A stretch of DNA of 22,189 bases from Alphaproteobacteria bacterium (GTDB taxonomy: Bacteria > Pseudomonadota > Alphaproteobacteria > Rickettsiales > UBA8987). The translations under genes were made by a program, and so were the position numbers. The stretch lies in assembly GCA_023269645.1 (NCBI GenBank), contig JAHFPR010000007.1, positions 1 through 22,189 on the forward strand, read 5' to 3'. The notes beneath the pieces are model-generated. The model was given only the letters and a program-made list of their open reading frames with translations, had not been told where the DNA came from and did not search any database. Below, piece after piece: positions 1 to 7,323 of the stretch; position 1 is the first letter of the stretch, and each line of letters begins with the position of its first letter.

Positions 1-239
1 ATAAATTCAATGGAGGCCGCCACCTGCAGCGCGGAATCCTTGCCCACCCCGAACAAGCTGGAGGAAGCCATCACCAGGAACGGGCGCAACCGCTTGCCCG
101 GCGACATCACCGAATAGCGCATCGCGCGCGAAAGCCGATTCTCACCGATCCGCCCTTCGCGTTCCGTGGGCAGAAGCGCGTCCAGCTTTTCCTCTATTTC
201 TTCCGCCGATACTCGCAGTTTATCCAGTATGTCGGTCAT
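1..239 (-). CDS. ispA: Polyprenyl (farnesyl/geranylgeranyl) diphosphate synthase, N-terminal part, cut by window edge
   Basis: This is the first 79 codons of a minus-strand gene that runs off the left edge. The translation begins MTDILDKLRVSAEEIEEKL and contains MRYSVMSPGKRLRPFLVMAS. The G-K-R-L-R-P segment is the diphosphate-binding signature near the N terminus of trans-isoprenyl diphosphate synthases (IspA/GGPPS family), which condense isopentenyl diphosphate with allylic diphosphates in isoprenoid synthesis. The Asp-rich catalytic motifs lie outside the window, so the chain length of the product cannot be read. The ATG at 239 has a GAGG five bases upstream. A perfect 27-bp-arm hairpin (258-324) sits between it and the upstream usp gene. 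The ispA symbol is by similarity and the exact paralogue is uncertain. Confidence 0.85.
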   Translation of the reverse strand, partial: MTDILDKLRVSAEEIEEKLDALLPTEREGRIGENRLSRAMRYSVMSPGKRLRPFLVMASSSLFGVGKDSALQVAASIEF

Positions 240-257
240 TTTTTCCTCTTTTACATC

Positions 258-324
258 GTCATCCTGAGCGAAGCGAAGGATCTCATGCCACCTGCGGGAG
301 ATCCTTCGCTTCGCTCAGGATGAC
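258..324. repeat. Palindromic repeat, GTCATCCTGA family, copy 1
   Basis: Two perfectly complementary 27-bp arms (258-284 and 298-324) begin with GTCATCCTGAGCGAAGCGAA and surround a 13-nt loop. It lies three bases after the usp stop codon and upstream of the ispA ribosome binding site. Related copies are at 7248-7316, 14962-15026 and 17969-18035. A strong RNA hairpin is expected. There is no clear T-run after it, so I do not call an intrinsic terminator. Confidence 0.95.
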
Positions 325-326
325 AG

Positions 327-755
327 TTAACTTCTCACCACCAGCACCGACCTGTCCGAATGGCGCACCACCCGCGCCGCGTTCGGACCTAGCAGATAAT
401 CCTTCAGCTCCGGCCTGTGGGCGGACATCACGATGAGATCCGCATTGATTTTATGAGCAACGCTAATGATGGATTCATACACGCTGCCCGTAGTGACGAT
501 ATGCTGCACTTTTATATCAGCGGGGACGTTATCCTTCACGAATTTATGGAGTGCTTCATTGGTGGATTCGATAATCCGGTGAGCGGCATCCTTGCTGAAA
601 TACTGGCTGATCATCGCCATGCCGGAATCGGGAACCACCGTCATCACATGAAGGCGGGATTTGAACGCCTGCACGTGCGCAATCGCCACTTCCAGTGCCT
701 TCTGCCAGGAGGTTTCCTGTGTTAAGTCCACAGGCAGGAGAATATTTTTATACAT
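327..755 (-). CDS. UspA-family universal stress protein, likely TRAP-associated
   Basis: A 142-aa single-domain universal stress protein. It has the typical N terminus MYKNILLPVDLT, a middle segment NADLIVMSAHR and the C-terminal pattern LGPNAARVVRHSDRSVLVVR. The usual ATP-binding signature G-x2-G-x9-G-S/T is degenerate: one Gly is seen (GPNA) and the residue before the last Ser is not Gly, so nucleotide binding is doubtful. It follows the fused TRAP permease on the same strand. UspA proteins encoded next to TRAP transporters are known, for example TeaD of the Halomonas TeaABC ectoine transporter, where it modulates transport. A similar role is an inference here. Start chosen at the ATG at 755; the ribosome site is weak. 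Confidence 0.88.
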   Translation of the reverse strand: MYKNILLPVDLTQETSWQKALEVAIAHVQAFKSRLHVMTVVPDSGMAMISQYFSKDAAHRIIESTNEALHKFVKDNVPADIKVQHIVTTGSVYESIISVAHKINADLIVMSAHRPELKDYLLGPNAARVVRHSDRSVLVVRS

Positions 756-785
756 AGTGATTCTTTCTTACTTCGTCTTTCTTCT

Positions 786-817
786 GAATTGCCCCTGTCC
801 GGGAGCGAATTGCCCCT
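786..817. repeat. Two copies of GAATTGCCCCT spaced 21 bp
   Basis: GAATTGCCCCT occurs at 786-796 and again at 807-817, giving a 21-bp period. It sits between the permease and usp genes. The TAG stop of the permease (816-818) falls inside the second copy. It may be a remnant of another small repeat element. Confidence 0.6.
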
Positions 818-3596
818 ACCCCGTAAACCTGCGCATCACCGATTCCTTCCGCTTGCGCGATGTTTGGGACATTATCACAAAACCAAGCAGGAGCATAGCG
901 GGAATATACATTAATTTGCTGCTGGGCTGCTCCTGCGGCAATTCGATTTTATGGATGACGTAGGTGAAGTTCACCTTGTCCTTGAAGGCCGCGCTTTTCC
1001 GCTTGATGTCGTTCACCGCGAGAGCGGTTCCATCCAGCCGCCAGATGATTCCGTAATCATTGATAATCTCCGGAACGCTGCGCTTTCCGTTCAGCGGCAC
1101 AGAAAGCCACACGGGCTTGGGATCCCCGATGTCACTCGCTCCTTCGCCGGAAAGCCGGAGCGTCGCCTCGCCGTCCGCATCCACACCCGCCGGAACCATC
1201 CCCTCCTTGAATTGCCGCATATCCAGTGCCTTGTAGGGCGGATGCAGCCAATCATTACACACATTCGGGAGGAACATGATGACCGATGCCACCAGCAGCA
1301 TGATCGTTTCCGGCCAGCGGCTGCGCACCAGAAAATAGCCCTGCAGCACCGAAGCAAACAGCAGCACCGCCACCGAGGAATACAGCAGTACCCACAGTGC
1401 CTGCCACCAGTGCTGCACCCCGATAAGCAGCAGTTCCGTGTTATAGATGAAGAAGAAGGGCAGCATGGCGGTGCGGATGCTGTAGGTGAAGGCGCAGATG
1501 CTGGTGCGCAACGGATTCGCGCCGGAGATTGCCGCCGCCGCCATCGCCGCCAGCCCTACGGGCGGCATCACATCCGCCATCAACCCGAAATAGAACACAA
1601 AAAGATGGATGGCGATGAGCGGGAGCACCACCCCGTTGCGCAGGCCGAGTTCCTGCACCACGTGCGCCATAAGCGTCGCCACCACGATGTAGCTCGCCGT
1701 GGTGGGCATCCCCATGCCGAGGATAATGCAGATCAGTGCCGTGAGCAGCAGGATCAGCAGCAGCGAATTGCCCGCCAGGGTGGAAATAGCCTCCGCCATC
1801 ACGTTGCCGATGCCGGTCATGGATACCACGCCCACCACAATGCCCGCCGCCGCCGTTGCCACGCCGATGCCAACCATGTTCCGTGCGCCGGTGGTCATGC
1901 CGTCGAATGCGTCTTTCAGGCCACGCTTGAGGGCGGATTTGTACGGGTGTCGGTAGTCGGTAGTCAGTAGTCGGTGGTTATCCGAAATTTCCTTCTCCTG
2001 ACCACCGACCACCGACCACTGACCACCCTTAAACCACACCTTCAGCATCGGCTGCGTAACGAGGATAAACAGCATCAGCATCACCGACCAGAATGCTGAA
2101 AGTCCCGGCGAAAACCGCTCCACCATCAAGCACCAGACCAGCACCGCGATCGGCAGCAGAAAATGCAGGCCGGATTGAAAAGTTGGTGCAAGTGCCGGAA
2201 GTTTGAGCAGCGGCGCGTCCGGATCGTCTATTTCCAGCTCCGGAAAACGGCAGGTATAGCGCATCAACCCCAGGTAGATGCCGAACAGCAGCACGATGAA
2301 TACCCCCAGCGCATGATCACCCAGCATCGCCTTGAGCGCGGTCACCGCGTAATAAATCACGCCCATCGTCGTAATCAGTCCGGAGATGGTGATGCCCCAG
2401 AAAATCAGCCGCTGCCGCGCTGTCACAGGTGCAAAACGAGGCAGTGGTGTCATGCCGGTTTTCAGTGCCTCCAGATGCACAATGTAAAACAGTGCCACGT
2501 AGGAAAGTATCGCGGGCAGGAAAGCGTGCCGCAGCACCTCCGCATATGGGATGCCGACATATTCCACCATCAGGAATGCCGCCGTGCCCATCACCGGTGG
2601 CAATATCTGGCCATCCACCGAGGCCGCCACCTTGATCGCGCCCGCCTTTTCGCCCGAAAACCCCGCGCGCTTCATCATGGGAATAATGAAGGTTCCCGTC
2701 GTCACCACGTTGGCGATGGAGGAGCCGGACATCATCCCCGTGAGCGCGGAAGAAACCACCGCCACCTTGGCCGCGCCTCCACGCAAATGCCCCAGCAGCG
2801 CAAAGGAGAGTTTTATGAAATAATTGGCCGCGCCCGCCTTGTCCAGCAGCACCCCGAACAGCACGAACAGGAACACGAAGCTGTTGGAAACGCCGAGCGC
2901 GATACCGAACACCCCCTCCTGCGTCAGCCACATATGGCTTGCAATCTTGCCGGGCGAGGCACTTTTATGCCGCAGCACTTCGGGAATGAAATGCGCGTCG
3001 CCGAAATAACTGTAGAGCAGCAGGGTGATGCCAATAATCACCAGCGGCAGCCCCAGCGCGCGGCGTATCGCTTCCAGCAGCAGCAGCAAGCCTGCGAACG
3101 CCACGATAATATCCTGGGTGTTTGGCTTGCCGGAACGGTGTGAAATCTCGCCGCCATAAAAATAGCAATAGAGCGCGCTGCCCGCAGCCAGAATCGCAAG
3201 AAGCCAATCCATGATGGGAATGCCAAGGCGCGGCGAGCGGCGAAAAGCCGGATACAGCAGAAACGCCAGAAATATCGCAAAAGCCAGATGGATGGGGCGC
3301 GCACCGTCATGGTCGAATACGGGGAAGCTCCAACCCTGCGCTTTCATCCATGGAAAGCCGTTGAACCAGCTTGCTATCGGGTATTGCAGCGGCGCATCCA
3401 GCCATAGCTGAAACAACGACCATGCAAGTGCCGTACTGAAAATAACCCACGTGGCGGTGCGTGAGGCTGGCCGCCTTACCCCCTGCTCGTTCTCGATAAT
3501 GATGTCCTGGAATTCCGATGCGAGTGCGGTCGGGGGCGGAGATGCGGACGCTGACAGCAGCGGTTCTTCCGCCACGGGATGAATCCTGTCATTCAT
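816..3596 (-). CDS. TRAP transporter fused 4TM/12TM permease (DctQM-type), TAXI class
   Basis: A 926-aa polytopic membrane protein. An N-terminal block of about four membrane segments (residues roughly 45-190, DctQ-like) is followed by a DctM-type block. Recognisable DctM sequences include GGAAKVAVVSSALTGMMSGS, KVAASVDGQILPPVMGTAAF, GIGVATAAAGIVVGVVSMTG and GMGMPTTASYIVVATLMAH. A C-terminal region (about 780-900) with a soluble part and a final hydrophobic segment resembles the tail (DUF3394-like) found on many TAXI permeases. It takes up an organic solute using an ion gradient, together with the TAXI binding protein encoded just upstream (68-nt gap). An oddity is residues about 524-550, encoded by an in-frame heptamer hairpin (1949-2026) in a loop of the DctM part. 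Substrate unknown; 2-oxoacids, dicarboxylates or glutamate are possibilities for the family. Confidence 0.93.
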   Translation of the reverse strand: MNDRIHPVAEEPLLSASASPPPTALASEFQDIIIENEQGVRRPASRTATWVIFSTALAWSLFQLWLDAPLQYPIASWFNGFPWMKAQGWSFPVFDHDGARPIHLAFAIFLAFLLYPAFRRSPRLGIPIMDWLLAILAAGSALYCYFYGGEISHRSGKPNTQDIIVAFAGLLLLLEAIRRALGLPLVIIGITLLLYSYFGDAHFIPEVLRHKSASPGKIASHMWLTQEGVFGIALGVSNSFVFLFVLFGVLLDKAGAANYFIKLSFALLGHLRGGAAKVAVVSSALTGMMSGSSIANVVTTGTFIIPMMKRAGFSGEKAGAIKVAASVDGQILPPVMGTAAFLMVEYVGIPYAEVLRHAFLPAILSYVALFYIVHLEALKTGMTPLPRFAPVTARQRLIFWGITISGLITTMGVIYYAVTALKAMLGDHALGVFIVLLFGIYLGLMRYTCRFPELEIDDPDAPLLKLPALAPTFQSGLHFLLPIAVLVWCLMVERFSPGLSAFWSVMLMLFILVTQPMLKVWFKGGQWSVVGGQEKEISDNHRLLTTDYRHPYKSALKRGLKDAFDGMTTGARNMVGIGVATAAAGIVVGVVSMTGIGNVMAEAISTLAGNSLLLILLLTALICIILGMGMPTTASYIVVATLMAHVVQELGLRNGVVLPLIAIHLFVFYFGLMADVMPPVGLAAMAAAAISGANPLRTSICAFTYSIRTAMLPFFFIYNTELLLIGVQHWWQALWVLLYSSVAVLLFASVLQGYFLVRSRWPETIMLLVASVIMFLPNVCNDWLHPPYKALDMRQFKEGMVPAGVDADGEATLRLSGEGASDIGDPKPVWLSVPLNGKRSVPEIINDYGIIWRLDGTALAVNDIKRKSAAFKDKVNFTYVIHKIELPQEQPSSKLMYIPAMLLLGFVIMSQTSRKRKESVMRRFTG
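1949..2026. repeat. Heptamer hairpin (GTCGGTA type) inside the TRAP permease gene
   Basis: The left arm reads GTCGGTA, GTCGGTA, GTCAGTA, GTCGGTG (1949-1976). The right arm, read as reverse complement, is GTCAGTG, GTCGGTG, GTCGGTG, GTCAGGA (1996-2023). The arms therefore pair imperfectly but keep a 7-nt period. It is read through in frame as an extra hydrophilic segment of the permease, with GGQWSVVGGQ and RLLTTDYRHP at the ends. The same word occurs at 20740-20797. Confidence 0.88.
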
Positions 3597-3664
3597 AGCG
3601 CAGCCTTTTTGCGCGGATGCATCATGAATAAAACCGTAAGGGGGTGGATTTTTCTTCGTGAGTG

Positions 3665-4723
3665 CTATTTCAGCAGGCCTTTTTCCTTGAAATAGCGTTC
3701 CGCGCCTTTATGCAGCGGGGCGGAATTGCCTTCTTTCACCAGATGCACAGGCTCAAGCGATGAGAACACCGGATGAAGCGTTTTGAAGTTATCAAAATTT
3801 TCAAAGACCGCTTTCACCACCTGATACACCACTTCCTCATCCACCTTGCCGGAAGTGACGAAGGTCGCCTTCACACCGAAAGTTTTTACATCATCCGGAT
3901 TGCCCGCATACATATTGGCGGGGATAACCGCACGCGCATAATACGGCAGCATATTCAGCATGGCCTGGATAGTTTCCTCATCAATGCCGATGATATGGGT
4001 ATCGCAGGTGGTGGTAACTTCCTGCACCGCGCCGTTCGGATGCCCGGCCTCGTAAATCATCACGTCAATCTTGTTATCGCAGAGTGCCTGCGCCTGCTCG
4101 GAGGCTTTCAGTTCCGAGATCATTTTGAAGTCGTCTTTCGTCCAGTTTTTAAGCTGCATCAGCACCTGCATGGTAGCGTGCATCCCAGAACCGGGATTGC
4201 CGATATTCACACGCTTGCCCTTGATGTCGTTGAAAGTTTTGATACCGGAATCCTTGCGCACGATCACCGTAAACGGCTCACTGTGCAGCGAGAACATGGA
4301 GCGTAAATCTTTATTGGGATCAGGAACAGGATAACCGGAGGCATCCTTCACCAGCTCACCCTTTTCATCGCGCTTAAAGAACGGCCCCGTGCCGTTATAG
4401 GCATGGTATTGCCAATCCGACTGCGCCACGGCGATGTCCAGATCTCCGCTGCGGATGGCGTTCAGATTATACACCGAGCCACCGGTGGATTCCACCGAGC
4501 AACGGATACCGTGTTCCCTGCGCCCACGGTTTACCAGGCGGCAAATCGCCCCGCCCGCCGGATAATATACGCCGGTAACGCCGCCTGTGCCGATCGTCAC
4601 GAATTTTTCATTGGCCGCAAAGGCTTCAAAATCCGGAGCCGCCACCAGCACCATCATCACGATGGCCACCAGCCACTTCGCTTTATGCCGCCACTTCGCT
4701 TTACGCATCATTCGGTGCATCAT
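3665..4723 (-). CDS. TAXI-family TRAP transporter solute-binding protein
   Basis: A 352-aa periplasmic binding protein of the TAXI (TRAP-associated extracytoplasmic immunogenic) family. It has a basic N terminus (MMHRMMRKAKWRHKAKW), a hydrophobic core (LVAIVMMVLVAAP) and a likely signal-peptidase site near AFAA-NEK. The mature protein opens with FVTIGTGGVTGVYYPAGGAI, the TAXI hallmark, followed by CSVESTGGSVYNLNAIRSG and DIAVAQSDWQYHAYNGTGPF. It would deliver a solute to the fused permease encoded downstream. I chose the ATG at 4723 because GGAG lies seven bases upstream. The reading frame stays open to 4786, but those extra residues are encoded by a repeat and would block the signal peptide. 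Ligand unknown. Confidence 0.93.
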   Translation of the reverse strand: MMHRMMRKAKWRHKAKWLVAIVMMVLVAAPDFEAFAANEKFVTIGTGGVTGVYYPAGGAICRLVNRGRREHGIRCSVESTGGSVYNLNAIRSGDLDIAVAQSDWQYHAYNGTGPFFKRDEKGELVKDASGYPVPDPNKDLRSMFSLHSEPFTVIVRKDSGIKTFNDIKGKRVNIGNPGSGMHATMQVLMQLKNWTKDDFKMISELKASEQAQALCDNKIDVMIYEAGHPNGAVQEVTTTCDTHIIGIDEETIQAMLNMLPYYARAVIPANMYAGNPDDVKTFGVKATFVTSGKVDEEVVYQVVKAVFENFDNFKTLHPVFSSLEPVHLVKEGNSAPLHKGAERYFKEKGLLK

Positions 4724-4748
4724 GGGCATTCTCCATTGCTTGTTTGTG

Positions 4749-4789
4749 CAAGTGGCAAGTTCCGACTTGCAACTTGTACTTGCCACCTG
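4749..4789. repeat. Short hairpin with CAAGTxx heptamers between marR and TAXI genes
   Basis: Arms CAAGTGGCAAGT (4749-4760) and ACTTGCCACCTG (4778-4789) pair with one mismatch. AAGT/ACTT cores recur at mostly 7-nt spacing (7, 6, 7). It lies in the leader of the TAXI gene, 26 bases upstream of its start, so it could shape the transcript there. Confidence 0.65.
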
Positions 4790-4803
4790 GACTTCTATAT
4801 TCC

Positions 4804-5190
4804 CTATATCCCCGCGATATTATCCGACCAGTAGGTTTCCACCACACGCAGATTGCTGATCAACCCCTTGATCTGCTCGCTGGTAAATCCTCTCTTGCCC
4901 AAATCTTCCACGTTGCGCTGGAAGAAATTATCGATTTTTCCGATTAGATCCAGCCCCTTCTGCGAAAGGCGCACCTTCACGGAGCGTTTATCATGCGGTG
5001 AGCGTTCCTGAATGAGGTAATCGCTCTCCACCAGTTTCTTGATGTTATAGGATACGTTGGAACCAAGGTAATAGCCGCGCTGCGTGAGTTCCCCCACGGT
5101 GATGTTCGCGTCCCCGATGTTATAGAGTATCAGCGTTTGCACGTTGTTGACTTCTTCAATGCCGAGCCGATCAAGCTCCGCCTTCACCAC
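4804..5190 (-). CDS. MarR-type winged-helix regulator (LdtR-like), probably 5'-interrupted
   Basis: The 128-aa frame from the GTG at 5190 encodes a MarR-fold DNA-binding protein. Visible features are VNNVQTLILYNIGD, the recognition region ELTQRGYYLGSNVSYNIKKL, and the wing SDYLIQERSPHDKRSVKVRL. This closely recalls the alphaproteobacterial LdtR-like group (from memory, not a search). In the same frame, family-like sequence continues upstream of 5190 as YLTLLLAIERLHRRFLDV. It meets a TAA at 5242-5244, four codons after a good ATG (5253) with AGGGG upstream. So either codon 4 is a nonsense mutation or sequencing error, or translation starts at 5190 and the first dimerisation helix is lost. It precedes the TAXI/TRAP genes and is a plausible regulator of them. 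A sigma70-like promoter is seen at 5297-5326. Confidence 0.8.
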   Translation of the reverse strand: MVKAELDRLGIEEVNNVQTLILYNIGDANITVGELTQRGYYLGSNVSYNIKKLVESDYLIQERSPHDKRSVKVRLSQKGLDLIGKIDNFFQRNVEDLGKRGFTSEQIKGLISNLRVVETYWSDNIAGI

Positions 5191-5241
5191 ATCCAGAAAC
5201 CTGCGGTGCAGGCGCTCAATGGCCAGAAGAAGTGTTAAATA

Positions 5242-5253
5242 TTACTGTTTCAT
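5242..5253 (-). other. Premature stop at codon 4 of the MarR-type gene
   Basis: ATG-AAA-CAG-TAA reads in the same frame as the regulator downstream. The conserved sequence YLTLLLAIERLH starts at the codon directly after the TAA. The ATG has AGGGG upstream (AAGGGGATTAAGGC-ATG) and a promoter at the right distance, so this looks like the ancestral start. Confidence 0.75.
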
Positions 5254-5296
5254 GCCTTAATCCCCTTATTCGCTTGACCTTGTTCGCGTTGCAAGC

Positions 5297-5326
5297 ACTA
5301 TACCTGTAAATGCGGTTATCCGTCAA
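5297..5326 (-). promoter_or_regulatory. Sigma70-like promoter for the MarR-type regulator/TRAP genes
   Basis: On the minus strand, TTGACG (5321-5326) is separated by 18 bp from TATAGT (5297-5302). The predicted transcription start, near 5290, is about 37 bases before the ATG at 5253. No operator palindrome is obvious. Confidence 0.65.
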
Positions 5327-5379
5327 TCTCTTACTTATACGCTTCCGCCCACAGGTTTTGCTGCGGCGCAGCATCACCT

Positions 5380-7239
5380 TTACCGACCATCTCCCGGCAC
5401 AATAAGCGGATTGATAGACGAGCCGCTGCTGAGCGGGTCTTGCACCATAAGATTCTGGAATTCATCAATTTTTCCTTCATCTTGATCCTCCAGAAGCCTG
5501 GTGTTCGGAGCAATATTCTTTCTGGCAGGCACTTTCGGTTTGGCCTCTTCTTTCAGTGAAAACGGATCAGCGGATTCGCCATTTGAAAGCGGGTCATGCA
5601 CCTGCATATTCTGGAATTCGCGGATGTTTTCATCCCTGGTTTCCAGTTTTTTCAGGAGTGCGGCATTCGGTGCGACAGCGGTTTTTGGAGCCAATTTCTT
5701 GGCTTCCTCCTTCATCTCCAGCGGGTTGATGGCCGTGCCGCTTGAGAGTGGATCCTGCACTTCGATATTCTGGAATTTCCCAATATCCTTATCACGGGTT
5801 TTGAATTTCTCCAGCAGGCTGGCGTTGGGCGAAGGCGGTGTTTCCTGCAGTTGGGTCTTCTTGATTTCTTCCTTTATCTGCAGTGGGTTGATCGCTCCTC
5901 CGTTCGTAAGCGGATCCTGCACCGGCAGGCTCTGGAATTCCCTGACATTTTCTTCCTTCTGATCCAGCAGGTGGGCGTTGACCGGCACAGGCGTTTCCTT
6001 CTTTTTCTGCACCTCCTTGGCTTCGAGTGCCGCTTTTGCCGCATCTTCGTGCTTCTCGACCGGCTTGCCCTGCGCATCCTTCTTTTCCTGCTGCCGGGCG
6101 GCTCTGTCGTCCATTTCCTCGCGGATAATGGTTTTCGTATCCTTCGGCGCAGTGGCGGAATCAATGACTTCCCGCACGTTTTCCTGGGCTTTGGTATCCT
6201 TTTCCTCCTTCTTTTCCGGCAGGGGCGCAACGGGCTTTTTCTTTTCGTCGTCCTTCATCAGATCCTGGGCTTCCGAAGATTTCGGATCGAGGAACACCCC
6301 TTCCGGCGCGCCTTTTTTATATTCCGGAACCATCGCGCGCCGGAGCAGCACGATGCTCAGACGGTTATTGACCGCAGCGGCAGGATGCTTGGCATCCACC
6401 GGCTCGTTATCCGCTCGCCCGACGATGCGCTCGATCTGTTCCGGCTGTATTCCGGATTGCATCAGAAACCGCCGCGCGGCATTGGCACGGTCGGCAGAAA
6501 GCTCCCAGTTGCTGTAACCAGGCTTGCCGTGCACGGGCACAGAGCTGGTATGCCCCGTGATGGCGATATAATTCGGCAGATTTCTGACAATCCCTGCCAG
6601 TTGGGTGAGCACCTCCTTGATCTTCGGCTGAAGCTCCGCCGTCCCTTCCCTGAACATCGCCTCCCCCTGAACATCGCGCACCTGCACTTCAAGCCCCTCC
6701 GGCGTTTCTACCACCTTGACCGCGCTCTCCATGCCGTTTTCCCTGGCGGTATCGTTGATGTAGGATTGCAGTGCCTGCGCCATTTCTGTAAAATTTTTCT
6801 GCTCCGTATCGGATTCGCCGTTTTTTTCCGTGGTTCCGGGCTTCCCAACCAGTACGTTGATTTTTTCCGCGTCCGCCTCCTCGGTTTTCTGCTCAATGAC
6901 TTCCGTGACTTTCACGATAGGCCCCGTGGGAACGCCGCCGAACACGATGCCCTTGTTGGTATTCTTATCCGCGCCAACGCCCTTGGAAAGTATCGCCTTG
7001 CCGCCACGAAACCCGATACCCATATTCCCGGAGATGCCCACTGTAGGCGCAAAATAATCCGCCAGCCCCGAAAGGCTTTCGGCCTCCGTGGCGTTCAGCA
7101 GCCACATCAGCAGGAAGAACGCCATCATGGCGGTGACAAAATCCGCGTAGGCCACTTTCCACGCGCCGCCATGACCACCGCCGTGGCCGCGCTTCTTCAC
7201 CTTCTTGATGATAATGGTCTGGTTGTTGGTGTCGGCCAT
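5380..7239 (-). CDS. motB: Flagellar motor stator protein MotB with a long repeat-bearing C-terminal extension
   Basis: A 619-aa protein, about twice the usual MotB length. A basic, Gly/His-rich N terminus leads into one membrane helix, AWKVAYADFVTAMMAFFLLM, where Asp33 is the expected proton-conducting residue. A plug/linker follows, then the OmpA-like peptidoglycan-binding domain (about 195-300) with ITGHTSSVP, NWELSADRANAARRFL and NNRLSIVLLRR. Beyond it is a charged Lys/Glu-rich linker (about 310-420) and four repeats to the C terminus, each carrying the pattern EFQ-x3-V-x-DPL-[ST]-[SN]-G. It anchors the stator to the cell wall and forms the channel with MotA, encoded upstream. The start at 7239 has AGGA close upstream. 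A repeat element (7248-7316) sits between motA and motB. Confidence 0.95.
   Translation of the reverse strand: MADTNNQTIIIKKVKKRGHGGGHGGAWKVAYADFVTAMMAFFLLMWLLNATEAESLSGLADYFAPTVGISGNMGIGFRGGKAILSKGVGADKNTNKGIVFGGVPTGPIVKVTEVIEQKTEEADAEKINVLVGKPGTTEKNGESDTEQKNFTEMAQALQSYINDTARENGMESAVKVVETPEGLEVQVRDVQGEAMFREGTAELQPKIKEVLTQLAGIVRNLPNYIAITGHTSSVPVHGKPGYSNWELSADRANAARRFLMQSGIQPEQIERIVGRADNEPVDAKHPAAAVNNRLSIVLLRRAMVPEYKKGAPEGVFLDPKSSEAQDLMKDDEKKKPVAPLPEKKEEKDTKAQENVREVIDSATAPKDTKTIIREEMDDRAARQQEKKDAQGKPVEKHEDAAKAALEAKEVQKKKETPVPVNAHLLDQKEENVREFQSLPVQDPLTNGGAINPLQIKEEIKKTQLQETPPSPNASLLEKFKTRDKDIGKFQNIEVQDPLSSGTAINPLEMKEEAKKLAPKTAVAPNAALLKKLETRDENIREFQNMQVHDPLSNGESADPFSLKEEAKPKVPARKNIAPNTRLLEDQDEGKIDEFQNLMVQDPLSSGSSINPLIVPGDGR
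5383..5979 (-). repeat. Four protein-level repeats at the MotB C terminus
   Basis: Repeat units begin at about 5979, 5826, 5667 and 5505 and run 51, 53, 54 and 41 codons. Each opens with N-[AT]-x-LL. It then has [RK/D]EFQ or KFQ, V-[QH]-DPL-[ST]-[SN]-G, and, in three of the four, INPL, often followed by KEEAKK. They lie beyond the OmpA-like domain and are diverged at DNA level, so they are old rather than a recent expansion. Confidence 0.88.
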
Positions 7240-7247
7240 AGCTTCCT

Positions 7248-7316
7248 GTCATTCTGAGTCGAAGGCGAAGAATCTCCCCCCGCATGAGATCCTTCGGCCT
7301 ATGGCCTCAGGATGAC
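7248..7316. repeat. Palindromic repeat, GTCATCCTGA family, diverged copy 2
   Basis: The outer ends GTCATTCTGAG and CTCAGGATGAC pair with one mismatch. The inner parts have diverged (GAAGGCGAAGAATCTC against GAGATCCTTCGG). It fills the space between the motA stop and the motB ribosome site and could form a hairpin in the motAB mRNA. Confidence 0.88.
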
Positions 7317-7323
7317 ATACTCT

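Noticed and set aside
951..1970. 339-codon plus-strand open frame opposite the TRAP permease
   Set aside because: Its product is His/Arg/Gln-rich with no family features, and it is the exact antisense shadow of conserved membrane segments of the permease.
4724..4786. Longer N terminus for the TAXI binding protein
   Set aside because: The extra residues are encoded by a repeat and would precede a complete signal peptide; the ATG at 4723 has GGAG seven bases upstream.
5242..5244. TAA reassigned as a sense codon to rescue the MarR-type gene
   Set aside because: Other intact genes here (usp, motB, cheB) end at TAA exactly where their families end, so TAA is a normal stop.
5360..5372. GCTGCGCCGCAGC palindrome after motB as a terminator
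   Set aside because: The loop is a single base and the minus strand continues with AAAACC, not a T-run.
5851..7257. 468-codon plus-strand open frame opposite motB
   Set aside because: It is antisense to the strongly conserved MotB membrane helix and OmpA-like domain; composition is Arg/His/Leu-rich and nothing is recognisable.
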